DNA of 64,000 nucleotides from an uncultured Lachnospiraceae bacterium (GCA_900317825.1 ONIH01000004.1:1-64000), one strand, 5' to 3'. Shown: positions 42,187-51,784, numbered from the stretch's first letter. Translations and numbers: made by a program. The notes: a model not told the origin generated them from the letters alone.

Positions 42187-43917
42187 CTAACTCACAAATT
42201 GGGAATAATATAGCTTAGCATAATACCCGCCCTTCGCCAGCAGTTCCTTGTGACTGCCCTGCTCGAGGACGTGACCGTTTTCCATGTAGAGGATCAGGTC
42301 GGCGTCGCGGATTGTCTGGAGACGGTGAGCGACCACGAATGTCGTGCGGCCTTTCATCATCTTCGAGAAGGCATCCTGGATCTTTATCTCGGTGCGCGTA
42401 TCTATAGAAGAAGTAGCCTCGTCGAGGATCAGCATCGGCGGCAGCGCGAGCATCAGTCTGGCGATGCAGAGCAACTGCTTCTGTCCCTGGGAGAGCGTAC
42501 CGCCCTCTGCAGAAAGCACAGTATCGTAGCCATCCGGCAGCCTTCTGATAAACTCATGCGCGTGTGCCGCCTTCGATGCCTCGATGATCTCCTCATCAGT
42601 CGCATCCGGCTTTCCGAGAGTCAGGTTATCCCTGATAGTTCCGGTGAAAAGGAAGGTCTCCTGTAATACCATCCCGAACCTGCTTCTCAGAGCATTCCGG
42701 CTTACCGTCCTTATGTCTCTTCCGTCCACTTTTACTGCGCCCGCATTTACATCGTAGAAACGCATCAGCAGATTGATAAGTGTCGTCTTTCCGGCTCCGG
42801 TCGGTCCTACTATGGCGACCTTCTCACCCGGTGTTACCGAGACATTCAGGTCAGTGATCAGCGGCTTCTCAGGTACATAGGAGAAATCAACGTGCTCCAT
42901 GTCTACCTGTCCCTTTACTTCTCCGTCGAATTCGCCGTCACAGTCGGTCACCTGATCCTCGTCTATCAGTTCAAAAATTCTCGCAGCGCAAGCCATGGCG
43001 TTCTGCATCTCCGTGATGACTCCGGTGATCTCGTTGAACGGGCGGGCGTACTCTCTCGCGTATCCGAGGAAACTGGTAAGTTCTCCGACCGATATGCTCC
43101 CTGCGACTGCGAGCAGAGCTCCTACGGCTCCGACCACTGCGTAGATCACTGCGTTTACGAATCTCGTCGACGGATTTGTAAGCGATGAGAAAAATGTCGC
43201 CTTGACCGCAGACTCTGTCAGCTTGTCATTTTTTATGACAAATTCCTTATCAGAAAGCTCCTGTGCTCCCAGCTGGCTCACCAGGTCTTCGAGCGAGATT
43301 CTCTCATCGATGTACTCTGTCAGGTCGCCCCTGTCCTTTGACTGCTGCCTGAAAAAGTTATAGCTGCGCTTCGAGATAAATCTCGCGATGAACAGCGAGA
43401 TTGGTGTCGCGATGATGACCACGAGCGCTATCGTAAAGCGGATCCTGATCATAAAAATGATGGTTCCGACTATAGTCATGACCCCGGTGAAAAGCTGCGT
43501 GAATCCTAAAAGCAGTCCGTCTGTAAATGAGTCAGCGTCTGTTACGATACGGCTTGCGATATCACCGTGGCTCTCCCTGTCGATGACTCCGACAGGAACT
43601 CTGAGAAGCCTCTCGAAAGCCTTCTGCCTCAAGGTCTTTGCGACTGAGTAGGTCACATGGTTATTGATCAGGTTCATAAACAGCTGGCAGAAGAAGGTGA
43701 TTGCCGCAACTCCTGCTATCTGCTTTAATACGAGGAGCAGTCCGTCGAAATCGACTTTTCCTTTGCCGATTATATGGTCAATAGCTCTTCCTTCGAGCAC
43801 CGGGATCATCAGCGTCGAGACCACAGTCCCGAGCGCGAACAGAAGTGAGAGGATGATGAATCCGGTATAAGGTCTCAGCAGTTTCAGTACTCTGTTAAAT
43901 GTCGTATCTTTCTTCAT
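42187..43917 (-). CDS. ABC exporter half-transporter, catalytic subunit
   Basis: Type IV ABC exporter, 576 residues: membrane domain (about 1-320, six helices) and nucleotide-binding domain with Walker A GPTGAGKTT, signature LSQGQKQLL, Walker B MLILDEATSSID with the catalytic Glu, and H-loop VVAHRLQTI. The gene start overlaps the partner by 4 nt. Together they form a heterodimer of the BmrCD/LmrCD kind; cargo may be drugs, peptides or lipids. Confidence 0.93.
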   Translation of the reverse strand: MKKDTTFNRVLKLLRPYTGFIILSLLFALGTVVSTLMIPVLEGRAIDHIIGKGKVDFDGLLLVLKQIAGVAAITFFCQLFMNLINNHVTYSVAKTLRQKAFERLLRVPVGVIDRESHGDIASRIVTDADSFTDGLLLGFTQLFTGVMTIVGTIIFMIRIRFTIALVVIIATPISLFIARFISKRSYNFFRQQSKDRGDLTEYIDERISLEDLVSQLGAQELSDKEFVIKNDKLTESAVKATFFSSLTNPSTRFVNAVIYAVVGAVGALLAVAGSISVGELTSFLGYAREYARPFNEITGVITEMQNAMACAARIFELIDEDQVTDCDGEFDGEVKGQVDMEHVDFSYVPEKPLITDLNVSVTPGEKVAIVGPTGAGKTTLINLLMRFYDVNAGAVKVDGRDIRTVSRNALRSRFGMVLQETFLFTGTIRDNLTLGKPDATDEEIIEASKAAHAHEFIRRLPDGYDTVLSAEGGTLSQGQKQLLCIARLMLALPPMLILDEATSSIDTRTEIKIQDAFSKMMKGRTTFVVAHRLQTIRDADLILYMENGHVLEQGSHKELLAKGGYYAKLYYSQFVS

Positions 43918-45650
43918 ACCGCTGCCTCCTTTATCTCGAACTGAGTAGAGTAGATCTCTTTATAGATAGGGCAGGTCTTTAAGAGCTCATCGCTCGTTCC
44001 AAGTCCTGCGACTTTTCCACCTTCGAGCACGAGGATCTGGTCACAGGTCATGACTGATGATGCTCTCTGCGAGATGATCACCGAAGTCGGATGCCAGGGC
44101 AGCTTTCCTATGGCATCTTGCAGATGACGCTCTGTCAGCATATCGAGAGCTGAAGCCGAATCGTCGAGGATCAGTATCACAGGTTTCTTTATAAGAGCTC
44201 TTGCAATCGTAAGCCTCTGCTTCTGTCCACCTGAAAAATTCGTTCCGCCTCTCTGTATGAACTCATCGAGTCTGTTCTCTTTATTCTCTACTATCTCCTT
44301 CGCCTGTGCAGCGTCAAGTGCCGCCCACATCTCCTCTTCCGTGGCATCAGGCTTTGCGAGCTGGAGGTTGTACTTTATAGTACCTGTAAAAAGATTTGCC
44401 TTCTGCGGTACATGGCCAATGGTCTGTACAAGCTCTTCATCTGAGTATGCTGTTATGTCCTTTCCGAAGAGCTTCAGGCTTCCGGATGTCGGATCATATG
44501 CATGTCTTAAAAGTCTGACAAGCGAACTTTTTCCGGAACCTGTTCCACCGATGATACCAAGGCTCTGGCCTCTGCCTATTTTGACAGAGATGTCAGAGAG
44601 CGCATAGTCGCGGCTTCCAGGGTAGGTAAACGACAGATTATCGAACTCTATCGCAGTATCGTTCAATTCATTTGAACTGTCTGCGAGCTTTTCGTGGGTT
44701 CTCTCATCCGGTTCAGTAGTTAAAATCTCCTGAAGTCTTCCCGCGGAAGAAATAGCTCTCGTCAGCAGAAGTATCAGATTTGCGAGCTTTATCAGCTCGA
44801 CAAGGATCTGCGACATGTAGTTTACAAGCGCCACTGCCTCACCCTGAGTCAGGCTTCCTGTATTTACCTGGCCGCCGCTGATCCAGAGGATAATTGCGAT
44901 ACCGAGGTTTATGACTGCGTATGTCACAGGGTTTAAAAGAGCGGAGATCCTTCCGGCTGAGACCTGTCTGCCATAGAGGTCTGCAGTCTCGTCCTTGAAT
45001 CTCTTATCCTGCTTTTTTTCGACTCTGAAGGCACGGATCACTCTGACGCCTTCGAGGTTTTCATTTACAGTCAGAAGGACTTTTTCAAGGCCTTCCTGGA
45101 TCTTTCTGAACTTCGGAAGCGTGGCTCTCATCACGAGATAGACCACCAGTCCGAGAACCGGGATGACTACGCAGAATGCAAGCGCTGCTTTTACGTCCAC
45201 TGTAAACGACATGATCATCGCGCCGAATACGATAAACGGCGAACGCAGGAAAAGACGCAGGAACATATTCATCCCGTTCTGCACCTGGTTCACGTCGTTT
45301 GTGATACGGGTGACAAGTGAAGCTGTCCCGGCATTTTCGAGGGTGCCGCGCGAGAATTTCATTATATGAAAAAACAGATCCTGTCTCATCTGCCCGGCTG
45401 CATTTATCGCAGCTTTCGCGCTGAAATACTGTGCGATGATGGCAACCGTCAGTCCGATGACTGCCAGAAGGATCAGCATTCCGCACATCCGCATGATATA
45501 ACCGGTGTCTTTGTTCGCGATGCCGACATCGATTATTTTTGCCATAACGAGCGGGACCAGAAGCTCGAATATGGCTTCGAGCATTTTAAAGAGCGGTGCC
45601 AGAAGCGACTCTTTTTTGTAATCGCCTAAATAGTGTGCTGCAAACCTCAT
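43914..45650 (-). CDS. ABC exporter half-transporter, degenerate-site subunit
   Basis: Partner half-transporter of 578 residues from the ATG at 45648-45650 (AGGAG, 4 nt). The Walker A is GGTGSGKSS and the signature is FSGGQKQR. The Walker B reads ILILDDSASALD, with Asp in place of the catalytic Glu, and the H-loop region reads VIISQRASS with Gln for His. Those changes mark the non-hydrolysing site of heterodimeric exporters. The frame is open to 45692, but the internal ATG is better supported. Confidence 0.93.
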   Translation of the reverse strand: MRFAAHYLGDYKKESLLAPLFKMLEAIFELLVPLVMAKIIDVGIANKDTGYIMRMCGMLILLAVIGLTVAIIAQYFSAKAAINAAGQMRQDLFFHIMKFSRGTLENAGTASLVTRITNDVNQVQNGMNMFLRLFLRSPFIVFGAMIMSFTVDVKAALAFCVVIPVLGLVVYLVMRATLPKFRKIQEGLEKVLLTVNENLEGVRVIRAFRVEKKQDKRFKDETADLYGRQVSAGRISALLNPVTYAVINLGIAIILWISGGQVNTGSLTQGEAVALVNYMSQILVELIKLANLILLLTRAISSAGRLQEILTTEPDERTHEKLADSSNELNDTAIEFDNLSFTYPGSRDYALSDISVKIGRGQSLGIIGGTGSGKSSLVRLLRHAYDPTSGSLKLFGKDITAYSDEELVQTIGHVPQKANLFTGTIKYNLQLAKPDATEEEMWAALDAAQAKEIVENKENRLDEFIQRGGTNFSGGQKQRLTIARALIKKPVILILDDSASALDMLTERHLQDAIGKLPWHPTSVIISQRASSVMTCDQILVLEGGKVAGLGTSDELLKTCPIYKEIYSTQFEIKEAAV

Positions 45651-45699
45651 TTTTTCTCCTGACATAAAAATGAAAACAGACTTTTTTCGCATAAATAAA

Positions 45700-45723
45700 G
45701 GGCCGCCATGTGGCAGCCCCTTT
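45700..45723 (-). terminator. Terminator after the PrsA-like gene
   Basis: GGGGCTGCC / GGCGGCCC stem with loop ACAT, followed by TTTATTT on the minus strand. Confidence 0.75.
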
Positions 45724-45731
45724 TCATTCTA

Positions 45732-46778
45732 TCAGTTAGATGACGTAGCGTCGCCGCTTGCGTTCTGTGTCTTTGCCGTGAAGAGGTCAGTGAATTTTAC
45801 CTGCTTCCAGAGCTTCTCATTCAGGTCGAAGTTCACCTTTTTCTTCCACTGCTTTACGAGCTTGTTGTACTCTTCTTCCTTCTTCTGACTGGTAAGAGTC
45901 TCTCTCTGTGTCTTTGTAGCGTCCTTATCGAGGAGCTTGTCCATACGGAGTACGTAGTAGCCCTTGTCCTTTACAGTGATGACGCCTGAGATCTGCCCTT
46001 CCTTTGTCAGCTTCTTGGCTGCGTCAATGACAGTCTCACCAAGGACTGTATCGTCTGAAGACTTTCCCTTTGTCGTGTATGAGTGAGTCTCAACCTTAGC
46101 GCCCTCTGCCTTGGCTGCCTTATCGAAATCAGAAGCGTTTGCTACGTTCTCTGCCTGCTTCTTCAGAGCCTTTTTCTCGTCATCTGTCTTCTCCTGAGCG
46201 TTTCCTGAAGCGTCAGTAGACGATGCCGTTGAAAAATATACGTAAGAAACTGTAGACTGGTTTGCCTCGTCATCGGTTACGGTGACTTCTGCCTTGTCCT
46301 CTACAGCCTGTCTTACTCTTGCCTGATATGTCTCATACTCGAGAAGGTCCTCAGCATAATCCTGGGTAGCTCCCATCTGCTCAATAGCCTTGTCTGTATT
46401 CGAAGACATGAAATTCTTTGCGGCTTCCTGTATCTTTTTCTTGTCTGATGAGGTCAGCTTCACATCGTAGTCGCCTGCGTGGAGCTTGTCGACATACTGC
46501 TCTTCGATACCGTCGATGACGTTATCCTTTACAGTCTCTTCCATGGTCTTGCCGCCCTGCTCCTTGCTCCAGTAGTTCTGACCCATGTACTGCAGGTAAT
46601 ACTGGTCGTATGTAGCCTGGTTATACTTTGCGACAAAATTCCCGTAGCCGTAAGTGATCTTCGTCTTGCCGTTGTCGATATTGATCAGAGTATCTGTAGC
46701 CTTTGCCGTGCAGCCGCTCAGTACGAAAGTGCCTGCGAGCGCAACTGCTGCAAGCGCTGCTGCCTTATTCTTCTTCAT
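45732..46778 (-). CDS. PrsA/SurA-like foldase lipoprotein
   Basis: A 348-residue lipoprotein (signal ending FVLSGC, lipobox Cys about residue 23). A helical SurA/PrsA-type N domain with a chaperone-like region (about 35-160) comes first. A parvulin-like peptidyl-prolyl isomerase region (about 175-280) has SYVYFSTASS, ASDFDKAAKAEGA and SGVITVKDKGYYVLRMDKLL. The last part is Lys-rich. It likely helps secreted proteins fold outside the membrane. The ATG at 46776-46778 is the first good start; the upstream TTG in frame overlaps its RBS (GGAGG). Confidence 0.85.
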   Translation of the reverse strand: MKKNKAAALAAVALAGTFVLSGCTAKATDTLINIDNGKTKITYGYGNFVAKYNQATYDQYYLQYMGQNYWSKEQGGKTMEETVKDNVIDGIEEQYVDKLHAGDYDVKLTSSDKKKIQEAAKNFMSSNTDKAIEQMGATQDYAEDLLEYETYQARVRQAVEDKAEVTVTDDEANQSTVSYVYFSTASSTDASGNAQEKTDDEKKALKKQAENVANASDFDKAAKAEGAKVETHSYTTKGKSSDDTVLGETVIDAAKKLTKEGQISGVITVKDKGYYVLRMDKLLDKDATKTQRETLTSQKKEEEYNKLVKQWKKKVNFDLNEKLWKQVKFTDLFTAKTQNASGDATSSN

Positions 46779-46816
46779 ATAAAAAATAGCCTCCAAATTT
46801 TGTAGTCAACCCTCAT

Positions 46817-46845
46817 ATTATAACCACCCATTTATTTTTTTGCAA
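46817..46845 (-). promoter_or_regulatory. Sigma-A promoter of the PrsA-like gene
   Basis: TTGCAA (46840-46845), 17-nt spacer, perfect TATAAT (46817-46822) on the minus strand. Confidence 0.75.
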
Positions 46846-46850
46846 GTGAT

Positions 46851-47276
46851 TTAGATCAGGTCTCCCTGGCTCTGCATTGATGAAAGCATTTCTTTCAGTC
46901 TGTCTTTATCTAAAAAATCATTCACGACCGGCTTCATCGCCAGTGCCATCAGCTTCATCGGGTTGTCATCGGCTGCTATACGGTTCGATGAGAGTTTCCC
47001 GCAGTGTTTGCAGCGGTGGACTATCGCCCATTCTCCGTCACTTCTGACCCAGACTCCGATCGGTTCCATGATGCCTCCGCAGTTCGAAGCCCGATCTCCC
47101 GGTGTCTCGTCTACATGCAGCGAACAGAGGCAGTTCGGACAGTGGTTTCTGTGATTTGAACCGGCTCCGTTTGAGACTATCGGCCATCCGCAGTTCCTGC
47201 ATGTAAAGGAATCTGTGCACGGATTTTTCTTATAGTAATTCTTGTCGTATTTTCTTCGTTTATTTTCTCTGTTCAT
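46851..47276 (-). CDS. RNHCP-domain zinc-ribbon protein, copy 1
   Basis: A 141-residue protein with the RNHCP domain: DSFTCRNCGWPIVS, NHRNHCPNCLCSLHVD, PGDRASNCGGIMEPIGVW and IVHRCKHCGKLSSNRIAADDNP. The four Cys/His clusters look intact, so zinc binding is expected. Function is not known; the family is thought to be a nucleic-acid-type zinc ribbon. The start overlaps copy 2 by 4 nt (ATGA). It ends the rfb operon. Confidence 0.85.
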   Translation of the reverse strand: MNRENKRRKYDKNYYKKNPCTDSFTCRNCGWPIVSNGAGSNHRNHCPNCLCSLHVDETPGDRASNCGGIMEPIGVWVRSDGEWAIVHRCKHCGKLSSNRIAADDNPMKLMALAMKPVVNDFLDKDRLKEMLSSMQSQGDLI

Positions 47277-47617
47277 CGATAGTACCCGCTCATATCTCCC
47301 TGACCGCCCATCAGATCTGTAAGCTCCTGAAGTCTCTCTATCGGGAATGGCGGATTGGCCAGCGGTTTAGTCGCAACCGACATAATGGTCACCGGGTTGT
47401 CGTCGTGGTCGATAAGCTCTGTCTTCAACGCTCCGCAGAACTGACAGCGACAGATGATCTCCGGCCTGCCCTTATCCTTTATCCAGACCGATATCGGCTC
47501 GTAAATGCCTCCGCACTCTTCACCATCGTCGTTCGTCTCATGCACCGAGCTGAGGCACTCCGGGCAGTGGTCCAGCGACTCATCATACATCGTCCCGCAG
47601 TTTTCACATTCTATCAT
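47273..47617 (-). CDS. RNHCP-like zinc-ribbon protein, diverged copy 2
   Basis: A 114-residue relative of the next gene, with the same layout: CENCGTMYDESLDHCPECLSSVH, EECGGIYEPISVWIKDKG, CRCQFCGALKTELIDHDDNPVTIMSVATKPLANPP. It has lost the RNH of the RNHCP motif (here LDHCPEC), so it is a diverged paralogue. It overlaps rfbC by 4 nt and the other copy by 4 nt. The reason for a place in the rhamnose operon is unclear. Confidence 0.75.
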   Translation of the reverse strand: MIECENCGTMYDESLDHCPECLSSVHETNDDGEECGGIYEPISVWIKDKGRPEIICRCQFCGALKTELIDHDDNPVTIMSVATKPLANPPFPIERLQELTDLMGGQGDMSGYYR

Positions 47618-48231
47618 TTAAGTTCTCCAAATGAAAAAGTGTCCTTGAGTCCCGCCCACTTCTGATCCTTGTCTGAAAGGATAAGCGGAGTTCCGTCATC
47701 CAGAGTATAGCCGTCTGCCGATGGAGATCCCTGATAAGCGCCCTTTACGCGTGGCCACTCGATCCCGATTTCAGGATCATTCCATGCCATTCCGCCTTCG
47801 TCGTTCGGATGCCAGAAATCATTTACCTTGTAGCAGAATTCTGCCACGTCTGAGAGCACCAGAAATCCGTGAGCAAAGCCTTCCGGTATCAGGAACTGCT
47901 TCATATTCTGATCTGACAGGATGACTCCGTACCATTTGCCGTATGTCGATGAATTTTTGCGGAGGTCGACTGCGACATCAAAGACCTCGCCACGTACCGC
48001 GCGCACGAGTTTGCACTGCGGGTACTGCTTCTGGAAATGGAGTCCGCGGAGCACGCCCTTCTCTGACATCGACTGGTTATCCTGGACAAAATCCACGTCC
48101 AGTCCGGCTTCCTTCATCTCGCGTGAATTCCACGTCTCGACAAAATAGCCTCTCTCATCTCTATGTACATTCGGCGTGATGACCGCAAGGCCATCGATAC
48201 CGCCGACATTTTTCTCTACTGATATCTGCAT
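47614..48231 (-). CDS. rfbC: dTDP-4-dehydrorhamnose 3,5-epimerase
   Basis: Third enzyme of dTDP-L-rhamnose synthesis, 205 residues of cupin type. GLAVITPNVHRDERGYFVETWN, FVQDNQSMSEKGVLRGLHFQ, QCKLVRAVRGEVFDVAVDLRKNS, and IPEGFAHGFLVLSD carry the catalytic His and Tyr/Lys set. It lies 1 nt downstream of rfbA. Confidence 0.96.
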   Translation of the reverse strand: MQISVEKNVGGIDGLAVITPNVHRDERGYFVETWNSREMKEAGLDVDFVQDNQSMSEKGVLRGLHFQKQYPQCKLVRAVRGEVFDVAVDLRKNSSTYGKWYGVILSDQNMKQFLIPEGFAHGFLVLSDVAEFCYKVNDFWHPNDEGGMAWNDPEIGIEWPRVKGAYQGSPSADGYTLDDGTPLILSDKDQKWAGLKDTFSFGELK

Positions 48232-48232
48232 A

Positions 48233-49120
48233 CTAATATCTGAACCTTCCTTCTGCGACTGCCTTCAGATGCTGGCCATACGGACTCTTGCCGTACTTCT
48301 CTGCTGATTCTAAGAGCTTAGGCGTGTCGATCCAGCCGTTTCTGTAGCTGATCTCCTCTGGCGCCGAGATCATGATCCCCTGAAGTGTCTCTATCGTACG
48401 GACAAAGCCTGCTGCCTCGTGGAGCGACTCCATCGTACCTGTATCAAGCCACGCAAAGCCGCGGCCTAAGAGCTTTACCATCAGGTCATTATCCTGCAGG
48501 TACATGTCATTCAGAGTCGTGATCTCCAGTTCTCCGCGAGTCGATGGCTTAACCTGACCTGCTTTCTTCGCCACTCCCTTCGGATAAAAATAGAGTCCGG
48601 TCACCGCATAGTTGCTCTTTGGCTTTTCCGGTTTTTCTTCTATAGAAACTGCCTTGCCGTTCTCGTCAAATTCTACGACTCCGAACCGCTCAGGGTCGTT
48701 GACATAATAGCCGAAAACCGTGGCTTTTCCGTGTTTTTCTGCCGTTTCTTTTGCGTCCCGCATCAGGCTGCCGAGTCCATTTCCGTAAAATATATTATCG
48801 CCTAAGACCATGGCACAGGAGTCATCCCCGATAAAATCCTCGCCGATGATAAATGCCTGGGCGAGGCCATCCGGTGACGGCTGTACCTTATATGAAAGTG
48901 ACAGCCCGAACTGCGAACCGTCACCTAAGAGCTCCTTGAAGCGAGGAGTGTCGGTCGGGGTCGAAATGATCAGGATCTCGCGGATGCCGGCTAGCATCAG
49001 GGTAGACAGCGGGTAGTAGATCATCGGTTTATCGTAGACCGGGAGCAGCTGCTTGCTCGTCACCATGGTGAGCGGATAGAGTCTTGTGCCGCTGCCACCG
49101 GCTAATATAATGCCTTTCAT
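48233..49120 (-). CDS. rfbA: Glucose-1-phosphate thymidylyltransferase
   Basis: First enzyme of dTDP-L-rhamnose synthesis. The 295 residues begin [18 protein letters not shown] and have [54 protein letters not shown] and [11 protein letters not shown]. It sits between rfbB and rfbC in one operon. Confidence 0.97.
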   Translation of the reverse strand: MKGIILAGGSGTRLYPLTMVTSKQLLPVYDKPMIYYPLSTLMLAGIREILIISTPTDTPRFKELLGDGSQFGLSLSYKVQPSPDGLAQAFIIGEDFIGDDSCAMVLGDNIFYGNGLGSLMRDAKETAEKHGKATVFGYYVNDPERFGVVEFDENGKAVSIEEKPEKPKSNYAVTGLYFYPKGVAKKAGQVKPSTRGELEITTLNDMYLQDNDLMVKLLGRGFAWLDTGTMESLHEAAGFVRTIETLQGIMISAPEEISYRNGWIDTPKLLESAEKYGKSPYGQHLKAVAEGRFRY

Positions 49121-49190
49121 AAATTCTCCTTAATCAGCGGTCGGCCAGCACAGACGTCCGCTCTCGCAGTCTCTGTACCGTCCTCCCTTA

Positions 49191-50222
49191 TTAACCGAGT
49201 ACCTTACGATGTGAGTACATTTTCTCGTAGTAGTTCATGTAGTCGCCAGAGATTATGTCCTGCCACCACTTCTTATTATCCAGGTACCACTGGATTGTTT
49301 TCTTGATGCCGTCAGCGAAGGCGGTTTCAGGAAGCCAGCCGAGGTCGTTGTGGATTTTTGTAGGGTCGATCGCGTAACGCTGGTCGTGGCCCTTGCGGTC
49401 TTCGACGTGCTCGATCAGGGAGTACGGCTTATCGAGGTAATCACAGATCAGCTTTACGATGTCGATATTGGCCATCTCATTGTGGCCGCCGATGTTATAG
49501 ATCTCGCCGTCTTTGGCGTTTCTGATGATCAGGTCGATTGCCTTGCAGTGGTCTTCGACGTAAAGCCAGTCACGGACATTTTTCCCTTCACCGTAGACCG
49601 GGAGCGGCTTATCAGCGAGGGCATTTGCTATCATCAGCGGGATCAGCTTCTCCGGAAACTGGTACGGGCCATAGTTATTCGAGCAGCGGCTCAGGGTGAC
49701 AGGAAGGCCATAGGTTCTGTGATAAGCCATGACCAGAAGGTCTGCTGATGCCTTCGATGTCGAATACGGACTTGAGGTATGGATCGGTGTATCCTCATGG
49801 AAGAAGAGATCCGGTCTGTCAAGCGGCAGGTCGCCGTAGACCTCATCCGTGCTGACCTGGTGGTATCTCTTAATACCATACTTCCTGCAGGCGTCCATCA
49901 GCACCGATGTCCCGATGATATTTGTCTCGAGGAAGATCGTAGGATTTTCTATCGATCTGTCGACGTGGGACTCGGCCGCGAAGTTCACGACGATGTCTGG
50001 CTTTTCGTCCTCGAACAGCTTATAGATGCCGTCTCTGTCCCTTATATCCAGTTTAAAAAACTTAAACTGCGGATCATTCATGACCGGTTCAAGTGTCGAG
50101 AGGTTCCCGGCATACGTCAGCGAATCTACACATAGGATCTGATCCTCCGGATGCTTTTTTCTCTCATAGAAAATGAAATTACTTCCGATAAATCCGGCGC
50201 CGCCGGTTACTATTATCTTCAT
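49191..50222 (-). CDS. rfbB: dTDP-glucose 4,6-dehydratase
   Basis: Second enzyme of the rhamnose route, an SDR family protein of 343 residues. It starts MKIIVTGGAGFIGSNFIFY (NAD-binding GxxGxxG), then VNFAAESHVDRS, STDEVYG, and the YxxxK motif in SPYSTSKASADLLV. The operon lacks rfbD (4-dehydrorhamnose reductase), which must be elsewhere. Confidence 0.97.
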   Translation of the reverse strand: MKIIVTGGAGFIGSNFIFYERKKHPEDQILCVDSLTYAGNLSTLEPVMNDPQFKFFKLDIRDRDGIYKLFEDEKPDIVVNFAAESHVDRSIENPTIFLETNIIGTSVLMDACRKYGIKRYHQVSTDEVYGDLPLDRPDLFFHEDTPIHTSSPYSTSKASADLLVMAYHRTYGLPVTLSRCSNNYGPYQFPEKLIPLMIANALADKPLPVYGEGKNVRDWLYVEDHCKAIDLIIRNAKDGEIYNIGGHNEMANIDIVKLICDYLDKPYSLIEHVEDRKGHDQRYAIDPTKIHNDLGWLPETAFADGIKKTIQWYLDNKKWWQDIISGDYMNYYEKMYSHRKVLG

Positions 50223-50235
50223 ATAAAACTCCTCA

Positions 50236-50274
50236 CATAAAAAATCGACTATGATATTCTATACCATAGTCGAT
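50236..50274 (-). terminator. Rho-independent terminator after metK
   Basis: Perfect 10-bp stem ATCGACTATG / CATAGTCGAT (50244-50253, 50265-50274), with TTTTTT on the minus strand, between metK and rfbB. Confidence 0.8.
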
Positions 50275-50323
50275 AATTTTTCCACTATTTTTTAACTAGC
50301 AGGGCACTCGCAGACGCATATTT

Positions 50324-50444
50324 GCGGTGCACTCGCAGACGCTACGCGTCTGCTTCGTCCGCGCGTTCGCGCTATTGATGCAGACACATTCTGTCATATA
50401 TGTGAGCAAGCTCACATTGACAGATGTGTCTGCATCAGCACCGC
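50324..50444. repeat. 121-nt nested palindromic element after metK
   Basis: Outer pair GCGGTGC / GCACCGC (50324-50330, 50438-50444) encloses a GCAGACGC-TAC-GCGTCTGC hairpin (50335-50353) and a long stem GATGCAGACACAT / ATGTGTCTGCATC (50377-50389, 50424-50436) with inner CTGTCA/TGACAG and TGTGAG/CTCACA. It also carries a direct repeat GCACTCGCAGACGC (50303 onward and 50329 onward). Non-coding; it is read into by metK. Confidence 0.6.
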
Positions 50445-50451
50445 TCATTTA

Positions 50452-51636
50452 TTACGCGAGATACTTCTTTAAATCGTCTACCTTGTTCAGAGCCTCCCAA
50501 GGAAGGTTCAGGTCGTTTCTGCCGAAGTGGCCGTAGGCTGCGGTCTGACGGTAGATAGGGCGACGAAGGTCGAGCATCTTGATAATGCCTGCCGGACGAA
50601 GATCGAAGTTCTCACGGATGATCTCAACGAGCTTCTCCTCTGAGAGCTTTCCTGTGCCGAATGTATCGATATTTATCGAAGTAGGCTGCGCTACGCCGAT
50701 AGCATATGACAGCTGGATCTCAGCCTTGTCAGCGAGGCCTGCTGCTACGATATTCTTTGCTACATATCTGGCAGCGTAAGCAGCTGAACGGTCTACCTTG
50801 GTGCAGTCCTTACCAGAAAATGCGCCGCCGCCATGACGAGCCATTCCACCGTAAGTATCTACGATGATTTTTCTTCCTGTGAGACCAGCATCACCGTGAG
50901 GTCCGCCGATTACGAAACGTCCTGTCGGGTTGATGAAGAACTTGGTCTTGTCATCGATCAGTTCCTTTGGAAGGATCGGATCGAATACGTACTTCTTGAT
51001 ATCCTCGTGGATCTGCTCCTGAGTCACATCCTCGTCATGCTGAGTAGAAAGGACAACAGCCTCAAGGCGGAACGGCTTTCCGTTCTCATCGTACTCTACA
51101 GAAACCTGAGTCTTTCCATCCGGACGAAGATACTTCAGAGTTCCGTCTTTTCTTACATCTGTAAGTCTCTTTGCGAGTTTGTGAGCAAGTGAGATAGGAT
51201 ACGGCATGTAGTCGTCGGTCTCGTTTGTAGCGTAACCGAACATCATGCCCTGGTCTCCGGCACCTGTATCAAGGTCGTCCTTCAGCTCGCCTTCCTTTGC
51301 CTCGAGAGCCTTGTCAACTCCCATAGCGATATCAGGTGACTGCTTGTCAAGTGCAACCATTACTGCGCAGGTATTTCCGTCAAATCCGGTCTTTGCGTCG
51401 TTATAACCGATCTCATTTACAGTCTTACGAACGATAGCCGGGATGTCGATATTTGCCTTTGTCGTGAGCTCACCGGTCACAAGTACGAAACCTGTGCATG
51501 TAGCTGTCTCGCAGGCTACACGGCTCATAGGGTCCTGCTCCATGCAGGCATCAAGAATGGCATCACTTACTGCGTCGCAGACTTTGTCAGGATGTCCTTC
51601 GGTAACAGATTCTGAAGTGAATAAACGCTTCTCCAT
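50452..51636 (-). CDS. metK: S-adenosylmethionine synthetase
   Basis: Makes SAM from methionine and ATP. The 394 residues begin [21 protein letters not shown] and contain [16 protein letters not shown] (catalytic loop) and [22 protein letters not shown] (P-loop-like). RBS AAGGAGG overlaps the closing helix of the SAM-I riboswitch, so SAM should limit translation. Confidence 0.98.
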   Translation of the reverse strand: MEKRLFTSESVTEGHPDKVCDAVSDAILDACMEQDPMSRVACETATCTGFVLVTGELTTKANIDIPAIVRKTVNEIGYNDAKTGFDGNTCAVMVALDKQSPDIAMGVDKALEAKEGELKDDLDTGAGDQGMMFGYATNETDDYMPYPISLAHKLAKRLTDVRKDGTLKYLRPDGKTQVSVEYDENGKPFRLEAVVLSTQHDEDVTQEQIHEDIKKYVFDPILPKELIDDKTKFFINPTGRFVIGGPHGDAGLTGRKIIVDTYGGMARHGGGAFSGKDCTKVDRSAAYAARYVAKNIVAAGLADKAEIQLSYAIGVAQPTSINIDTFGTGKLSEEKLVEIIRENFDLRPAGIIKMLDLRRPIYRQTAAYGHFGRNDLNLPWEALNKVDDLKKYLA

Positions 51637-51650
51637 GAAAAAAAGTCCTC

Positions 51651-51749
51651 CTTATTGTTCGATCACTCGCTCAGGATGGGCACCTTTCGGCGATGTGCCG
51701 GGGTTGCCGTGGCTTCACAGGCCCATGTGCCTCCACCACTCTGAATAAG
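51651..51749 (-). ncRNA. SAM-I (S-box) riboswitch upstream of metK
   Basis: On the minus strand the order is CTTATT, AGAGTGGTGGAGGCACATGG, CCTGTGAAGCCACGGCAACC, GGTGCCCATCCTGAGCGA, AATAAG, which is the S-box core with P1 closed by CTTATT / AATAAG (51744-51749, 51651-51656). There is no terminator between it and metK; the P1 3' strand overlaps the RBS (51647-51653), so control may be at translation. Confidence 0.85.
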
Positions 51750-51784
51750 AGAATTCGAAATATGATTTTTAGTTTGCATAGAGA

